Below the pieces are notes generated by a model. That model made no database searches, was not told the origin of the DNA, and saw nothing but the letters and a program-made list of their open reading frames with translations. The translations under genes and the position numbers were made by a program. From Paenibacillus sp. MAHUQ-63 (GTDB lineage: Bacteria > Bacillota > Bacilli > Paenibacillales > NBRC-103111), in NCBI RefSeq assembly GCF_028765165.1, contig NZ_JARADB010000001.1:372001-436000 (forward strand): a stretch of DNA of 64,000 nucleotides, written 5' to 3'. This document shows, one piece after another, positions 25,944 through 34,628 of the stretch (within the stretch, counting starts at the first letter, position 1; every line of letters starts with the position of its first letter).

Positions 25944-27044
25944 ATGAGGAAAAAGAAATTCTGGATTCTGCTGGCAACCGGCATCGCCGTCTGCGGAATC
26001 AGCACTTTTTTATACATAGCCAGTCACCCCAAGGCGCCGAACCGGGCGGACGCCGATGCGGCGGCTGCCATGAACGCTCTGCAATTCAAGGTGACCAAAG
26101 AGGACTTGACGAACAACGTCGAGGTCAAAGGCAAGTCCTCTTACGAGAAAGAAACGCGAGTCTACGCTCCCTTCGGCGGCGAAATTAAATCGTGGCAAAT
26201 GGCCGACGGCGCGCAGGTCAAAAAAGGACAGCTGCTGTTCGAGCTTGACGCCACCCCGCTTAGAAGCGAGATCGCCTCGCTGCAGACGACGCTCCGCAAG
26301 CAAAAGCTGGAAGCGGACCTCGCCAAATTCAAGGCTGCCGGCCCCGCCGGGGATACTGCCCTGCCGGCAGGCGCTGTCGGCGAGGACGACGCCCGCACTC
26401 GCTTCGCGGCAGCCGAAGAACGCAAAATTCAAGAACAGTTGAGTGAAGTGAATGATGAATCGATTCAACTGCAGTTGGCGAAGAAGCAGGAGAAGGTGGA
26501 GCAGGCGGCTTTCCTGGCGCCGGAGGACGGCATCTTCTTGTTCGAGGATTCCGCCAAAATTCCGAAATCGGTTGAGGAAAGCGAGCGAATCGGCAAAATC
26601 GTCGATTTGACGAAGCTGCAGTTGGTCTGTACGGTCGGTGAATTCGACGTCTTCCGGATTAAGCCGGGCATGCCCGTTCAAGTCAAGGTAGACGCCCTGA
26701 AGCAGAAAAAACTGCAAGGCAAAGTTGAAAAGGTGTCCAAATTCGCCAAAGCGGGTACGGAGCAAGGCACCGCGGCAGCTCAATTCGAAGTGACGATTTC
26801 ACTGGAGCCGGACGAGCAGCTTATCGCCGGGCTCAGTCTGTCGGGTACGATCGAGACGGAGAAGAAAGCCGGAGCCGTCGTCGTTCCGACGCTGGCCGTC
26901 ATGCATGAGAAGGATGTTTATTATGTCATGCTGCAAACGGCACAAGGCGTGGAGCGCCGCGAAATCGAGATCGGGATGGAAACACCGGAGAAAACCGAAG
27001 TGCTTAAGGGTCTACAGGACGGAGATACGGTTGTGCTGCAGTAG
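25944..27044 (+). CDS. HlyD/MacA-like efflux adaptor
   Basis: The 366-residue protein has an uncleaved N-terminal anchor helix (about residues 7-26), a split biotinyl-lipoyl-like domain (VYAPFGGEIKSWQMADGAQV near 67-86), a coiled-coil arm (about 100-185) and a beta-barrel domain, the order of MacA-type adaptors. It would couple the MacB-like permease to cell-surface export in a Gram-positive cell. ATG 25944 follows AGGAG; a TTG at 25935 is too close to that site. Confidence 0.86.
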   Translation: MRKKKFWILLATGIAVCGISTFLYIASHPKAPNRADADAAAAMNALQFKVTKEDLTNNVEVKGKSSYEKETRVYAPFGGEIKSWQMADGAQVKKGQLLFELDATPLRSEIASLQTTLRKQKLEADLAKFKAAGPAGDTALPAGAVGEDDARTRFAAAEERKIQEQLSEVNDESIQLQLAKKQEKVEQAAFLAPEDGIFLFEDSAKIPKSVEESERIGKIVDLTKLQLVCTVGEFDVFRIKPGMPVQVKVDALKQKKLQGKVEKVSKFAKAGTEQGTAAAQFEVTISLEPDEQLIAGLSLSGTIETEKKAGAVVVPTLAVMHEKDVYYVMLQTAQGVERREIEIGMETPEKTEVLKGLQDGDTVVLQ

Positions 27045-27124
27045 CAACTGCTTTATAATATAGTCTTAGTACCAAGTATCAAGTTTGACGACTATGAAGC
27101 AGCAAAGGCAGGTAATTGTTTTAT

Positions 27125-27772
27125 ATGAATTATGAGGATTTCAAGTCCGTCGTACTCGAGCGCCGCAGCGTTCGGAATTTTACTGAGCAGGAAGTCGCTA
27201 CCGAAGATATTCGTGAAATTATCGACTGCGCCCGTTATGCGCCAAGCGATACGAATTCCCAGACGTGGAAATTTATTGCCATCAGAAATACAGAGAAGAT
27301 TAAACATATCGAGAAATTGACGTGGGAGCAGCTGCACCTGCGTGCGGAAGCCGCCGAGCAGAAAGGCCTTTCCCGTGAGGCGCGCCTGCTGGTGAAATCA
27401 TTCGGCCCGTATGCGACAGCCTTCTCCGACGCTCCCGTACTGATCATCTGCTTGGCAACGCCGTATGAATCGAAATTCCGCGAACGGATCTTCGATCCGA
27501 TTGAGCTTGTCGAGGATGCCGTCTGGGCGGAAGAAGGCATCAAGAGCTCTTGCTTGGCCTCTCAGAACCTCATGCTGGCCGCACATGCCAGAGGTCTTGC
27601 CACCTGTCCGATGACAGGACCGGTCCTGCTCGCCCAAGACCAGATTCGCGAGTATCTCAACATTCCGGGCGAATACCAGATCAATATGGTCATCTCCCTC
27701 GGCCATCCGAAGGAACGTCCGGGCAAATTGGCCCGCAAAGAAATTGATGATATTTTGCAAATCATCGATTAA
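27125..27772 (+). CDS. Nitroreductase-family flavoprotein
   Basis: This 215-residue FMN-dependent oxidoreductase has the family opening VVLERRSVRNFTEQEV (residues 8-23), the PSDTNSQTWKFIAI strand near 40-53 and a C-terminal NMVISLGHPKERPG. Such proteins reduce nitro compounds, quinones or flavins with NAD(P)H. ATG 27125 is preferred to the TTG at 27116. It stands about 80 bp after the efflux adaptor and ends at two tandem terminators. Confidence 0.9.
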   Translation: MNYEDFKSVVLERRSVRNFTEQEVATEDIREIIDCARYAPSDTNSQTWKFIAIRNTEKIKHIEKLTWEQLHLRAEAAEQKGLSREARLLVKSFGPYATAFSDAPVLIICLATPYESKFRERIFDPIELVEDAVWAEEGIKSSCLASQNLMLAAHARGLATCPMTGPVLLAQDQIREYLNIPGEYQINMVISLGHPKERPGKLARKEIDDILQIID

Positions 27773-27777
27773 TAATG

Positions 27778-27846
27778 AAGGAGCTGACGTGGTTCACGGT
27801 CAGCTCCTTTTCTATGATGAATTCGCCGCATATGCGGCGTTTTTTT
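27778..27846 (+). terminator. Two tandem terminators after the nitroreductase gene
   Basis: The first hairpin is AAGGAGCTGAC/GTCAGCTCCTT (27778-27809) with TTTT. The second is the perfect 16-bp palindrome CGCCGCATATGCGGCG (27824-27839) followed by seven T residues. Confidence 0.85.
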
Positions 27847-27925
27847 ATTTGGCAATAGGCTGACCGCTCTTCTGTGATCGCCTGCGAGGTCCGGTTTGGT
27901 TTCCAGCAGTTTTCTTCGTAAACAT

Positions 27926-27983
27926 TATAACGTTATATTTACTTGGAACTTACTTTGTGCTATCTTAACATTATAACGTTATA
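27926..27983 (+). promoter_or_regulatory. Promoter of the sugar-acid operon flanked by two TATAACGTTATA operators
   Basis: The identical 12-bp palindrome TATAACGTTATA occurs at 27926-27937 and 27972-27983, 46 bp apart, each in the context AACATTATAACGTTATA. A possible promoter, TTGGAA (27943-27948) with a 17-bp spacer and TAACAT (27966-27971), lies between them. The HutC-type GntR regulator encoded in this operon is the likely ligand-responsive repressor; this pairing is inferred. Further downstream at 28045-28059 a weak cre-like sequence was seen but not relied on. Confidence 0.68.
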
Positions 27984-28085
27984 CATTTTACGAAACGTTT
28001 TATCCCTCTCCTACATAGTTGGAGGGCCATTAAGGAAATCTTAGTGAAAGCGTAACTAAAACGGCTTACAGAGAAGGTGACAGGC

Positions 28086-29186
28086 ATGCAAGAGCGTTAC
28101 GTCCTACACAATGTTAAGCATGTAAATGGAGAATCGGTTGATATTGTTATCGAAAACGGCAAGATTGCCGAATTGGCTCCTCCCGGGCAAGGACAAGGAA
28201 AGCCCATTCGGGATTATGCCGGCGCCTACGTCTCCAGCGGCTGGATTGACATGCATGTACATGCCTTCCCCGCTTTCGACCCGTATGGCGATGAAATCGA
28301 TGAGATCGGCATCAAGCAGGGAGTGACGACGATTGTTGACGCAGGCAGCTGCGGAGCGGACCGCATAGCCGATTTGGCCGCCAGCCGGCGCAGCGCCGCA
28401 ACGAATGTGCTCGCCTTCTTGAACATTTCCCGCATCGGCCTGCAGCGCATCGACGAACTCTCCGATATGTCCTGGATCGATAGCGCTGAGGCGGCCCGTG
28501 CCGTTAAGACGTATCCGGACATGATCGTCGGTTTGAAGGCGCGCATTAGCCAGAGCGTCGTTCGCGACTCCGGCTTAGAACCGTTACGAGCTGCTCGAGA
28601 GCTGTCGGGGCTAACCTCATTGCCGCTAATGGTTCATATCGGATCAGGTCCCCCAAGCATCGAGGAAGTCGTTTCCTTGCTGGAGGAGAAAGATATCATT
28701 ACCCATTATTTGAATGGGAAAGCCAACAATTTGTTTGACCAGAGCGGCAAGCCGCTGGACGTGCTGACCAAAGCGATCGCCAGAGGCGTTCATCTGGATG
28801 TCGGGCACGGTACGGCCAGCTTTTCGTTCCGAGTGGCGGAAGCCGCGAAGCGGCATGGGATCCATTTCGACACGATCTCGACGGACATTTACCGCGGTAA
28901 CCGGTTGAACGGCCCCGTGTATAGTATGTCCAACGTGCTGGCGAAATTCCTGTATCTCGGCTACCCGCTCCAAGAGGTCATCGACGCCGTCACGAAGCGT
29001 GCCGCCGCATGGCTGGGCAAACCGGAGCTTGGGCGCATCCAGGTCGGCGATACGGCCAATCTAACACTTTTCGCAGTGAAAGATGAGCCGGTATTGCTGA
29101 AGGATTCCGAAGGCGATACGCGGACCGGAGAACAACTAATCCAACCCAAAGGAGTCGTTGCAAATGGCACACTCATTACATGCTAA
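28086..29186 (+). CDS. Amidohydrolase/deacetylase of the EF_0837 type
   Basis: The 366-residue metal-dependent hydrolase has HVHAF (metal ligands, about residues 57-61), the lysine in VGLKARIS likely to be carboxylated, and later His/Asp ligands in LMVHIGSG, LDVGHGTASF and STDIYRG. It belongs to the amidohydrolase group found with DgaE- and DgaF-type genes, and probably removes an N-acyl group from an amino sugar acid. ATG 28086 follows GAAGG. Its 3' end overlaps the next gene by 23 bp, indicating coupled translation. Confidence 0.85.
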   Translation: MQERYVLHNVKHVNGESVDIVIENGKIAELAPPGQGQGKPIRDYAGAYVSSGWIDMHVHAFPAFDPYGDEIDEIGIKQGVTTIVDAGSCGADRIADLAASRRSAATNVLAFLNISRIGLQRIDELSDMSWIDSAEAARAVKTYPDMIVGLKARISQSVVRDSGLEPLRAARELSGLTSLPLMVHIGSGPPSIEEVVSLLEEKDIITHYLNGKANNLFDQSGKPLDVLTKAIARGVHLDVGHGTASFSFRVAEAAKRHGIHFDTISTDIYRGNRLNGPVYSMSNVLAKFLYLGYPLQEVIDAVTKRAAAWLGKPELGRIQVGDTANLTLFAVKDEPVLLKDSEGDTRTGEQLIQPKGVVANGTLITC

Positions 29187-30267
29187 ATACGGTCTCAAGC
29201 GCGTCATCAACGCAAGCGGGCGCATGAGCATTCTCGGCGTTTCCGCACCGACGGACACCGTGATGGAAGCTATGAAACACGGCGGCCAGAATTATGTGGA
29301 GATCGCCGATCTCGTAGATAAAGCAGGCGATTATATAGCAGGCATCCTCGGCTCCGAGGCTGCTGTCGTCGTCAATTCCGCTTCCAGCGGCATCGCCTTG
29401 TCCGTGGCTGCAGTCGTTACCCGCGGCAATCGCCGTCTAAGCGAGAAGCTGCACCAGGAGCCTATTGCCAAGCGTGAAATTATTATCCTTAAGGGTCATA
29501 ACGTTCAGTACGGCGCACCTGTAGAGACGATGGTGTACCTCGGCGGCGGCAAGCTGATTGAAGTCGGCTACGCCAACGAAGGTAAGGCCGAACACATCGA
29601 AGATGCGATTAACGAGCATACGGCGGCGATTTTATATGTGAAATCCCACCATGCTGTTCAGAAGAACATGATTTCCGTCGAGGAAGCCTGGGACATTGCA
29701 CAGCGCAACCAAGTGCCTCTCATCGTCGATGCGGCGGCGGAAGAAGACCTCCAGAAATATGTGAAATACTCGGATCTTGCCATTTATAGCGGGTCCAAAG
29801 CCATTGAAGGTCCTACGTCAGGCATCGTCGGCGGCAAGCGCACCTATATCGAGTGGCTGAAAGTTCAGCTCCACGGCATCGGTCGCAGCATGAAGGTCGG
29901 CAAGGAAACGACTTTCGGCTTGCTGCAAGCACTGGATGAATACGGCGTCAAAGAAGACAGAAGCGAGCAGGAGAAAGCTTCCCTGCAAGCCCTCATGCCG
30001 CTTAACGAGCTGAACGGCGTCAACGTAACGATTGTACAGGATGAAGCCGGCCGCACGATTTATCGCGGACGCATTCATATCGATGCCGCTCGAGCAGGAA
30101 CTACAGCCAAAGAAGTGAACGACGGGCTGCGTGAAGGCGAGATTGCCATCTATACACGCGACTACGGCGTAAGACAAGGTTATTTCGATATCGATCCGCG
30201 TCCGCTTCAAGGCGACGATATTGAGGTCATTGCCGCACAAATACGGAAACTTGCAGGGGGTAACTAA
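29164..30267 (+). CDS. dgaE: PLP-dependent ammonia-lyase, DgaE-like (SelA fold)
   Basis: The 367-residue pyridoxal phosphate enzyme resembles D-glucosaminate-6-phosphate ammonia-lyase, which gives 2-keto-3-deoxy-6-phosphogluconate and ammonia. The PLP lysine is in YSGSKAIEGPTSG (near residue 205), preceded by the aspartate in LIVDAAAEED. ATG 29164 follows AAAGGAG. Substrate assignment, phosphorylated or not, rests on homology and the neighbouring aldolase and kinase genes. Confidence 0.84.
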   Translation: MAHSLHAKYGLKRVINASGRMSILGVSAPTDTVMEAMKHGGQNYVEIADLVDKAGDYIAGILGSEAAVVVNSASSGIALSVAAVVTRGNRRLSEKLHQEPIAKREIIILKGHNVQYGAPVETMVYLGGGKLIEVGYANEGKAEHIEDAINEHTAAILYVKSHHAVQKNMISVEEAWDIAQRNQVPLIVDAAAEEDLQKYVKYSDLAIYSGSKAIEGPTSGIVGGKRTYIEWLKVQLHGIGRSMKVGKETTFGLLQALDEYGVKEDRSEQEKASLQALMPLNELNGVNVTIVQDEAGRTIYRGRIHIDAARAGTTAKEVNDGLREGEIAIYTRDYGVRQGYFDIDPRPLQGDDIEVIAAQIRKLAGGN

Positions 30268-30269
30268 AC

Positions 30270-31025
30270 ATGTCTACTATGACCAAACGTCTCTATAAAG
30301 GCCGCGCCGCACTCAATGTGCTGGCAGGCAGCGTGGAGAATGCCAAAGAAGTATTCGAGGCTGCGGAAGGCTATGTGCTTGTCGGCGTGCTTTCCAAAGA
30401 TTATCCGACCGTCGAAACGGCGGTAGCGGCGATGAAGGAATACGGCCAAGCGATCGACGAAGCCGTATCGATCGGTCTGGGCGCAGGCGATAACCGCCAA
30501 GCTGCCGTTGTCGCGGAAATTGCCAAGCATTATCCGGGGACACATATCAATCAAGTGTTCCCTGCAGTTGGCGCCACACGTGCGAACCTCGGCGGACAAG
30601 ACAGCTGGATCAACTCGTTGGTATCGCCGACAGGACGCGTCGGATACGTGAATATCTCAACAGGTCCCGTAAGCGCAGCCCAGCCTGAGCAGGCCATCGT
30701 CCCTGTCAAGACAGCCATCGCGCTGGTGCGCGACATGGGCGGCAATGCACTGAAATATTTCCCGATGAACGGCCTTAGCCGGGAAGACGAGCTGCGTGCC
30801 GTTGCACAGGCTTGCGGTGAAGAAGGGTTCGCCCTGGAACCGACCGGCGGTATCGACATGGAGAACTTCGAAGCGATTGTGCGTATCGCCTTGGAAGCCA
30901 AAGTTCCGCAAGTCATCCCGCACGTCTACTCTTCCATCATTGACAAAGCGTCCGGGCATACAAGAACTTCGGATGTCCGCGAGCTGCTCAGCATCATGAA
31001 GAAGCTGGTTGATCTGCATGGCTAA
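30270..31025 (+). CDS. dgaF: KDPG-type aldolase, DgaF/EF_0839-like
   Basis: This 251-residue TIM-barrel protein matches the group of 2-dehydro-3-deoxy-6-phosphogluconate aldolases linked to DgaE. Glycine-rich stretches LNVLAGSVENAKE, FPAVGATRANLGG and LEPTGGIDMENFE mark the barrel, and KTAIALVRDMGGNALKYFP holds the lysines likely to form the Schiff base. The product would be pyruvate plus glyceraldehyde 3-phosphate. It starts two bases after the dgaE stop with GGGGG as the ribosome site and overlaps the kinase gene by eight bases. Confidence 0.83.
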   Translation: MSTMTKRLYKGRAALNVLAGSVENAKEVFEAAEGYVLVGVLSKDYPTVETAVAAMKEYGQAIDEAVSIGLGAGDNRQAAVVAEIAKHYPGTHINQVFPAVGATRANLGGQDSWINSLVSPTGRVGYVNISTGPVSAAQPEQAIVPVKTAIALVRDMGGNALKYFPMNGLSREDELRAVAQACGEEGFALEPTGGIDMENFEAIVRIALEAKVPQVIPHVYSSIIDKASGHTRTSDVRELLSIMKKLVDLHG

Positions 31026-32034
31026 ACGAATTGCTGCTTTCGGAGAGGTCATGATGCGCCTGCAGGTGCCAGGGTATGAACTCTTGTCCCAAGCCAGCTC
31101 TTTGAACTACTCGTTTTCCGGAACGGGCGTGAACGTCAGCTCCGCCCTCTCCCGATTAGGCCATGCCGGGTACCTGATCTCCAGCCTGCCTGCCAATCCC
31201 GTGGGCGATGCGGCGGAAGCTTATCTGCGCAAGTTAGGCATCCGCACGGACTTTGTAGGCCGCGGCGGCAGCTACGTCGGCATGTATTTCCTAGAAAACG
31301 GATTCGGTGCGCGAGCGAGCCGGGTCACGTATTCCAATCGTCAAGAAAGCAGCTTCAATACCGCTCCCCTTGACGCTTATAATTTCGCCGAAATAGCTAA
31401 CCATATCGATATCGTTCATTTCTGCGGCATCACGCTCGCGATGAACGACCAGGTGCGTCAGCATATGAAAGAGCTGGCCAAGGAAGTCAAAGCCCGCGGC
31501 GGCACCGTCGTATTCGACTGCAACTACCGGCCTGCCCATTGGGGAGAAGGCGGTTACGCCAAAGCCAAGCCTCATTATGAGGACATGATGCACCTCGCCG
31601 ATATTGTGATGATGAATGAGAAAGACGCCATGTACATTCTCGGCATGCCTACGCAACAGACGGACCGGCAGGAGCAGCTGCACGAACTGATCCCGGCCGT
31701 CGCGCAGAAATACCGGATTTCCGTCATAGCGGGCACGCACCGGCACATCAACAGCGACAACACGCATTCTTTGCGCGGTTATATGTACAAAGATCAAACC
31801 TTCTTCTTTTCCAACCTGCTCACCTTTTCCATCTATGATAGAATTGGTGCAGGAGATGCCTACACAAGCGGTATCGTACATGGGGAAATCCAAGGCTTCC
31901 CCCCTGAACAAACCGTCGGATTTGCAGCTGCCGCAGGCATGCTGGCACATACGATCGTTGGCGATACGCCCATGTCGTCGGAGAGCGAAATCATGCGCGC
32001 GATGACGGAGGCTGTGGGCGATGTAGAAAGGTAG
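31018..32034 (+). CDS. PfkB-family sugar (acid) kinase
   Basis: The 338-residue ribokinase-fold enzyme has the N-terminal GTGVNVSSALSRLG motif and the catalytic RIGAGDAYTSGIVHG motif (near 277-291) with the general-base Asp. It is closest in style to 2-keto-3-deoxygluconate kinases. In this operon it would phosphorylate either glucosaminate before DgaE or ketodeoxygluconate after it. The ATG at 31018 lies inside the end of the aldolase gene. Confidence 0.85.
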   Translation: MAKRIAAFGEVMMRLQVPGYELLSQASSLNYSFSGTGVNVSSALSRLGHAGYLISSLPANPVGDAAEAYLRKLGIRTDFVGRGGSYVGMYFLENGFGARASRVTYSNRQESSFNTAPLDAYNFAEIANHIDIVHFCGITLAMNDQVRQHMKELAKEVKARGGTVVFDCNYRPAHWGEGGYAKAKPHYEDMMHLADIVMMNEKDAMYILGMPTQQTDRQEQLHELIPAVAQKYRISVIAGTHRHINSDNTHSLRGYMYKDQTFFFSNLLTFSIYDRIGAGDAYTSGIVHGEIQGFPPEQTVGFAAAAGMLAHTIVGDTPMSSESEIMRAMTEAVGDVER

Positions 32035-32046
32035 TGAAGAGTTCCG

Positions 32047-32760
32047 GTGAATTTATCCCGCAACAAAAGACCCTTATATATACAAATCATGAATATCCTA
32101 AAGGATCGCATCCTGCACGGTGTGTATCCTTTGGGCACCAACATTCCTTCCGAGCCGCAGCTGGAGCAGGAATTCAACGTCAGTAAGATCACCGTGCGCA
32201 ATGCCATCAAAGAACTGGCGCAGGAAGGCTACTTGGAGAAAGGCAGCGGCAAAGGGACGAAAGTGATCCGCAACGCATCGCTGTCCAAGCTGTCCAAATG
32301 GAAACGGTTCACGGAGCTTCTCGTGGAAGAAGGCCACCAAATCCGTAAGCAACTGCTGCGTGCCGAAGTGATCCGCAATGAAGAAGGTACATTGCCTTAC
32401 CGGCTAATGGGCGAGCAGTGCTTCTATATCGAGCGCCTGTATCTTCTGAATGAGAAGCCTTACATTCACTTCGCCAATTACTTATCCTTACGAATGGCCA
32501 AGCTTGAGCCCGGCGATTTGAACGACCAATCCTTGTACGAGCTATTGGAGGAGCAAGGGATTACCTTGGAGAAATATCGCGATGAGTTCGCAGCGGCTAT
32601 TGCGCCTCCGCACGTAGAGGACGTTTTGCGCGTAAGCGCAGGAACGCCTTTGTTGAAAAGATTGCGGTACTCCTATGACGAATTGGGGAATTTGATCGAA
32701 TTCAGCACAGGGCACTACAGCACGGACATGCACAATTATGTAGTTAACTACGACACCTAG
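32047..32760 (+). CDS. GntR/HutC-family transcriptional regulator
   Basis: The 237-residue regulator has an N-terminal winged helix (about 8-75, with SEPQLEQEFNVSKITVRNAI) and a C-terminal UTRA effector domain (about 95-232). HutC-type regulators bind sugar phosphates or amino acid derivatives and leave the operator. It lies inside the sugar-acid operon and probably represses it through the TATAACGTTATA sites. GTG 32047 is the start, 12 bp after the kinase stop. Confidence 0.9.
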   Translation: MNLSRNKRPLYIQIMNILKDRILHGVYPLGTNIPSEPQLEQEFNVSKITVRNAIKELAQEGYLEKGSGKGTKVIRNASLSKLSKWKRFTELLVEEGHQIRKQLLRAEVIRNEEGTLPYRLMGEQCFYIERLYLLNEKPYIHFANYLSLRMAKLEPGDLNDQSLYELLEEQGITLEKYRDEFAAAIAPPHVEDVLRVSAGTPLLKRLRYSYDELGNLIEFSTGHYSTDMHNYVVNYDT

Positions 32761-32811
32761 GAATAATGAGTGTATACTCGGTTCCTTTTCTCGTCCACAC
32801 ATTGATAACGC

Positions 32812-32826
32812 TTACTACACAATTAT
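32812..32826 (+). promoter_or_regulatory. Candidate catabolite-responsive (cre) element upstream of gntP
   Basis: TTGATAACGCTTACT differs at one position from the degenerate CcpA site WTGNAANCGNWNNCW. It lies 19 bp before the gntP start, a plausible roadblock position. Confidence 0.45.
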
Positions 32827-32844
32827 GAGAAGAGGGATTCTACC

Positions 32845-34170
32845 ATGAATTTGTATTTGCTGACGGTCACATTGCTGGCTATCGTTATTGTCATTCTCGG
32901 CGTTGCTTGGTGGAAATGGCATGCTTTCATCTCCTTAACGGTCGCCAGCTTGTTCTTGGCGCTGATGGCCGGACTATCGATGGACAAAATCGTAAGCGCC
33001 TACGAAACCGGCGTTGGCGCCGTACTCGGGCACTTGGTGGGTATCTTGGCCCTAGGTACCATTTTGGGTAAAATGATGTCCGATTCCGGAGCCGGCACAC
33101 AAGTCGCCAACTTCTTCATTCGCGTCTTCGGCGAAAAGCGGCTGCCCTGGGCCATGCTGCTCTCCGGCTTCATCATCGGCATTCCCGTGTTCTTCGACGT
33201 CGGGATCGTCATGCTGCTGCCTCTCGTTATCTCCATTCATAAATCGACAAAGCAAAATATTTTGCTCATCGGTCTGCCGGTCATCGCCGGATTATCCATC
33301 GTGCACGGTCTGGTACCGCCGCATCCCGGTGCGATGACGGCCATCGGGATTTTCAAAGCGGACATCGGCAAAGTGCTGATCTACTCGCTTATTATCGCGA
33401 TCCCTGCCGCCGTTATAGCAGGTCCCTTGTTCGCCCGATGGGTCAGCAAGCGCGTCGTTCCCGAGAACGAGCCCGAGCTGCTCGATGCAAGCGAAGAGCC
33501 CGCGAAGCTGCCGGGCGCCGGCATTTCCTTTTTCATCATCCTGCTGCCCGTTCTGTTAATGGTCTTGTCCGTCATAGCGCCGTACTTGCCGGTTCCGGCC
33601 GGCATCCAGAAGTTTCTCGTCTTCATCGGAAATTCCGTCATTGCGCTGCTGATTTCCTGCTTCGCCGCCTTCTACTTCCTGGGCATCCGCCAAGGCATGA
33701 ACAAAAATTATATCAATAAGCTTTCTCACGAATGCTTGCTGCCCGTCGGTTCGATCATTCTGATTATCGGTGCCGGCGGCGGCTTCAAACAAATTCTGAT
33801 CGCCAGCGGCGTCGGAACGTCCATCGCCCAGATGTCCGAGAATATTTCCCTCTCGCCGATTGTTCTGGCCTTCATGGTCGCGGGACTGATTCGCGTTGCG
33901 ACGGGTTCCGCCACAGTCGCCCTCACGACGGCTGCCGGTATCGTCTCGCCGATCGTTGAACATATGTCCGGCGTCAATCTGGAATTGCTCGTCATCGCGA
34001 CGGGTGCAGGATCGCTGATGCTGTCCCACGTGAACGATGCCGGGTTCTGGATGGTCAAGGAGTACCTGGGCCTAACGGTTAAGGAAACGTTCAAAACCTG
34101 GACGGTGCTCGAAACCTTGCTGTCCTTCATCGCCTTCGGCACCGTGCTGATCGTCGATATGTTCGTATAA
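32845..34170 (+). CDS. gntP: GntP-family gluconate:H+ symporter
   Basis: This 441-residue permease has twelve to fourteen helices and GntP motifs such as FGEKRLPWAMLLSGFIIGIP and HGLVPPHPGAM (near 153-163), with RVATGSATVALTTAAGI in the second half. It would import a gluconate-like acid, here probably an (N-acyl) glucosaminate, replacing the PTS used in other DgaE/DgaF pathways. ATG 32845 follows AGAGGGA, 84 bp after the regulator gene, with a candidate cre site between. Confidence 0.92.
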   Translation: MNLYLLTVTLLAIVIVILGVAWWKWHAFISLTVASLFLALMAGLSMDKIVSAYETGVGAVLGHLVGILALGTILGKMMSDSGAGTQVANFFIRVFGEKRLPWAMLLSGFIIGIPVFFDVGIVMLLPLVISIHKSTKQNILLIGLPVIAGLSIVHGLVPPHPGAMTAIGIFKADIGKVLIYSLIIAIPAAVIAGPLFARWVSKRVVPENEPELLDASEEPAKLPGAGISFFIILLPVLLMVLSVIAPYLPVPAGIQKFLVFIGNSVIALLISCFAAFYFLGIRQGMNKNYINKLSHECLLPVGSIILIIGAGGGFKQILIASGVGTSIAQMSENISLSPIVLAFMVAGLIRVATGSATVALTTAAGIVSPIVEHMSGVNLELLVIATGAGSLMLSHVNDAGFWMVKEYLGLTVKETFKTWTVLETLLSFIAFGTVLIVDMFV

Positions 34171-34172
34171 AG

Positions 34173-34216
34173 AAGAAGCCTGTACCTCTTCCGCAGAAGA
34201 CAAGTACAGGCTTCTT
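34173..34216 (+). terminator. Terminator of the sugar-acid operon
   Basis: The 13-bp perfect stem AAGAAGCCTGTAC/GTACAGGCTTCTT begins two bases after the gntP stop. The T tract is short. Confidence 0.75.
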
Positions 34217-34225
34217 ACCTCTGCA

Positions 34226-34252
34226 AAAAAGCAGCTCCCAGTAGGAGCTGCC
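34226..34252 (-). terminator. Terminator of the cold shock gene
   Basis: On the minus strand GCAGCTCC/GGAGCTGC forms an 8-bp stem followed by six T residues. Confidence 0.85.
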
Positions 34253-34303
34253 TTCGTTGTTTGTGCTATGACACTCTATTTATAAGTGGGAAGACCCAGT
34301 TTC

Positions 34304-34501
34304 TTATAATTTTGTGACGTTAGCTGCTTGAGGACCACGGTTGCCTTGAGTGATATCGAACTCAACGGATTGGCCTTCTTCTAATGTTTTGAATCCTTCG
34401 CCCTGAATTGCGGAGAAGTGAACGAATACATCGTCGCCTCCATCAACGGAAATGAAACCGTAGCCTTTTTCTGCGTTGAACCATTTAACTGTACCTTTCA
34501 A
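34304..34501 (-). CDS. Cold shock protein (CspA/CspB family)
   Basis: This 65-residue single-stranded nucleic acid binding protein has RNP1 (KGYGFISV) and RNP2 (VFVHFSAI) and the family ending [10 protein letters not shown]. The start is TTG 34501 behind AGGAGG. It has its own promoter and terminator. Codon use is that of a highly expressed gene. Confidence 0.95.
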   Translation of the reverse strand: MKGTVKWFNAEKGYGFISVDGGDDVFVHFSAIQGEGFKTLEEGQSVEFDITQGNRGPQAANVTKL

Positions 34502-34546
34502 GTGAACAACCTCCTAAAAATATCGCCATCTATGACGAATAAGGAA

Positions 34547-34575
34547 ATTATACCATCAGATTTGGGATAAATCAA
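34547..34575 (-). promoter_or_regulatory. Sigma-A promoter of the cold shock gene
   Basis: On the minus strand TTGATT (34575-34570), a 17-bp spacer and TATAAT (34552-34547) give a leader of only about 40 bases, shorter than cspA-type thermosensing leaders. Confidence 0.78.
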
Positions 34576-34628
34576 CGCATAAAACGCAGTGGGCAAGCTA
34601 AAATTTGTTGATGTACCAACGTTTTCCA

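Noticed and set aside
28045-28059. A cre-like sequence between the sugar-acid operon promoter and its first gene
   Set aside because: It has at least two mismatches to the CcpA consensus; the site before gntP is better.
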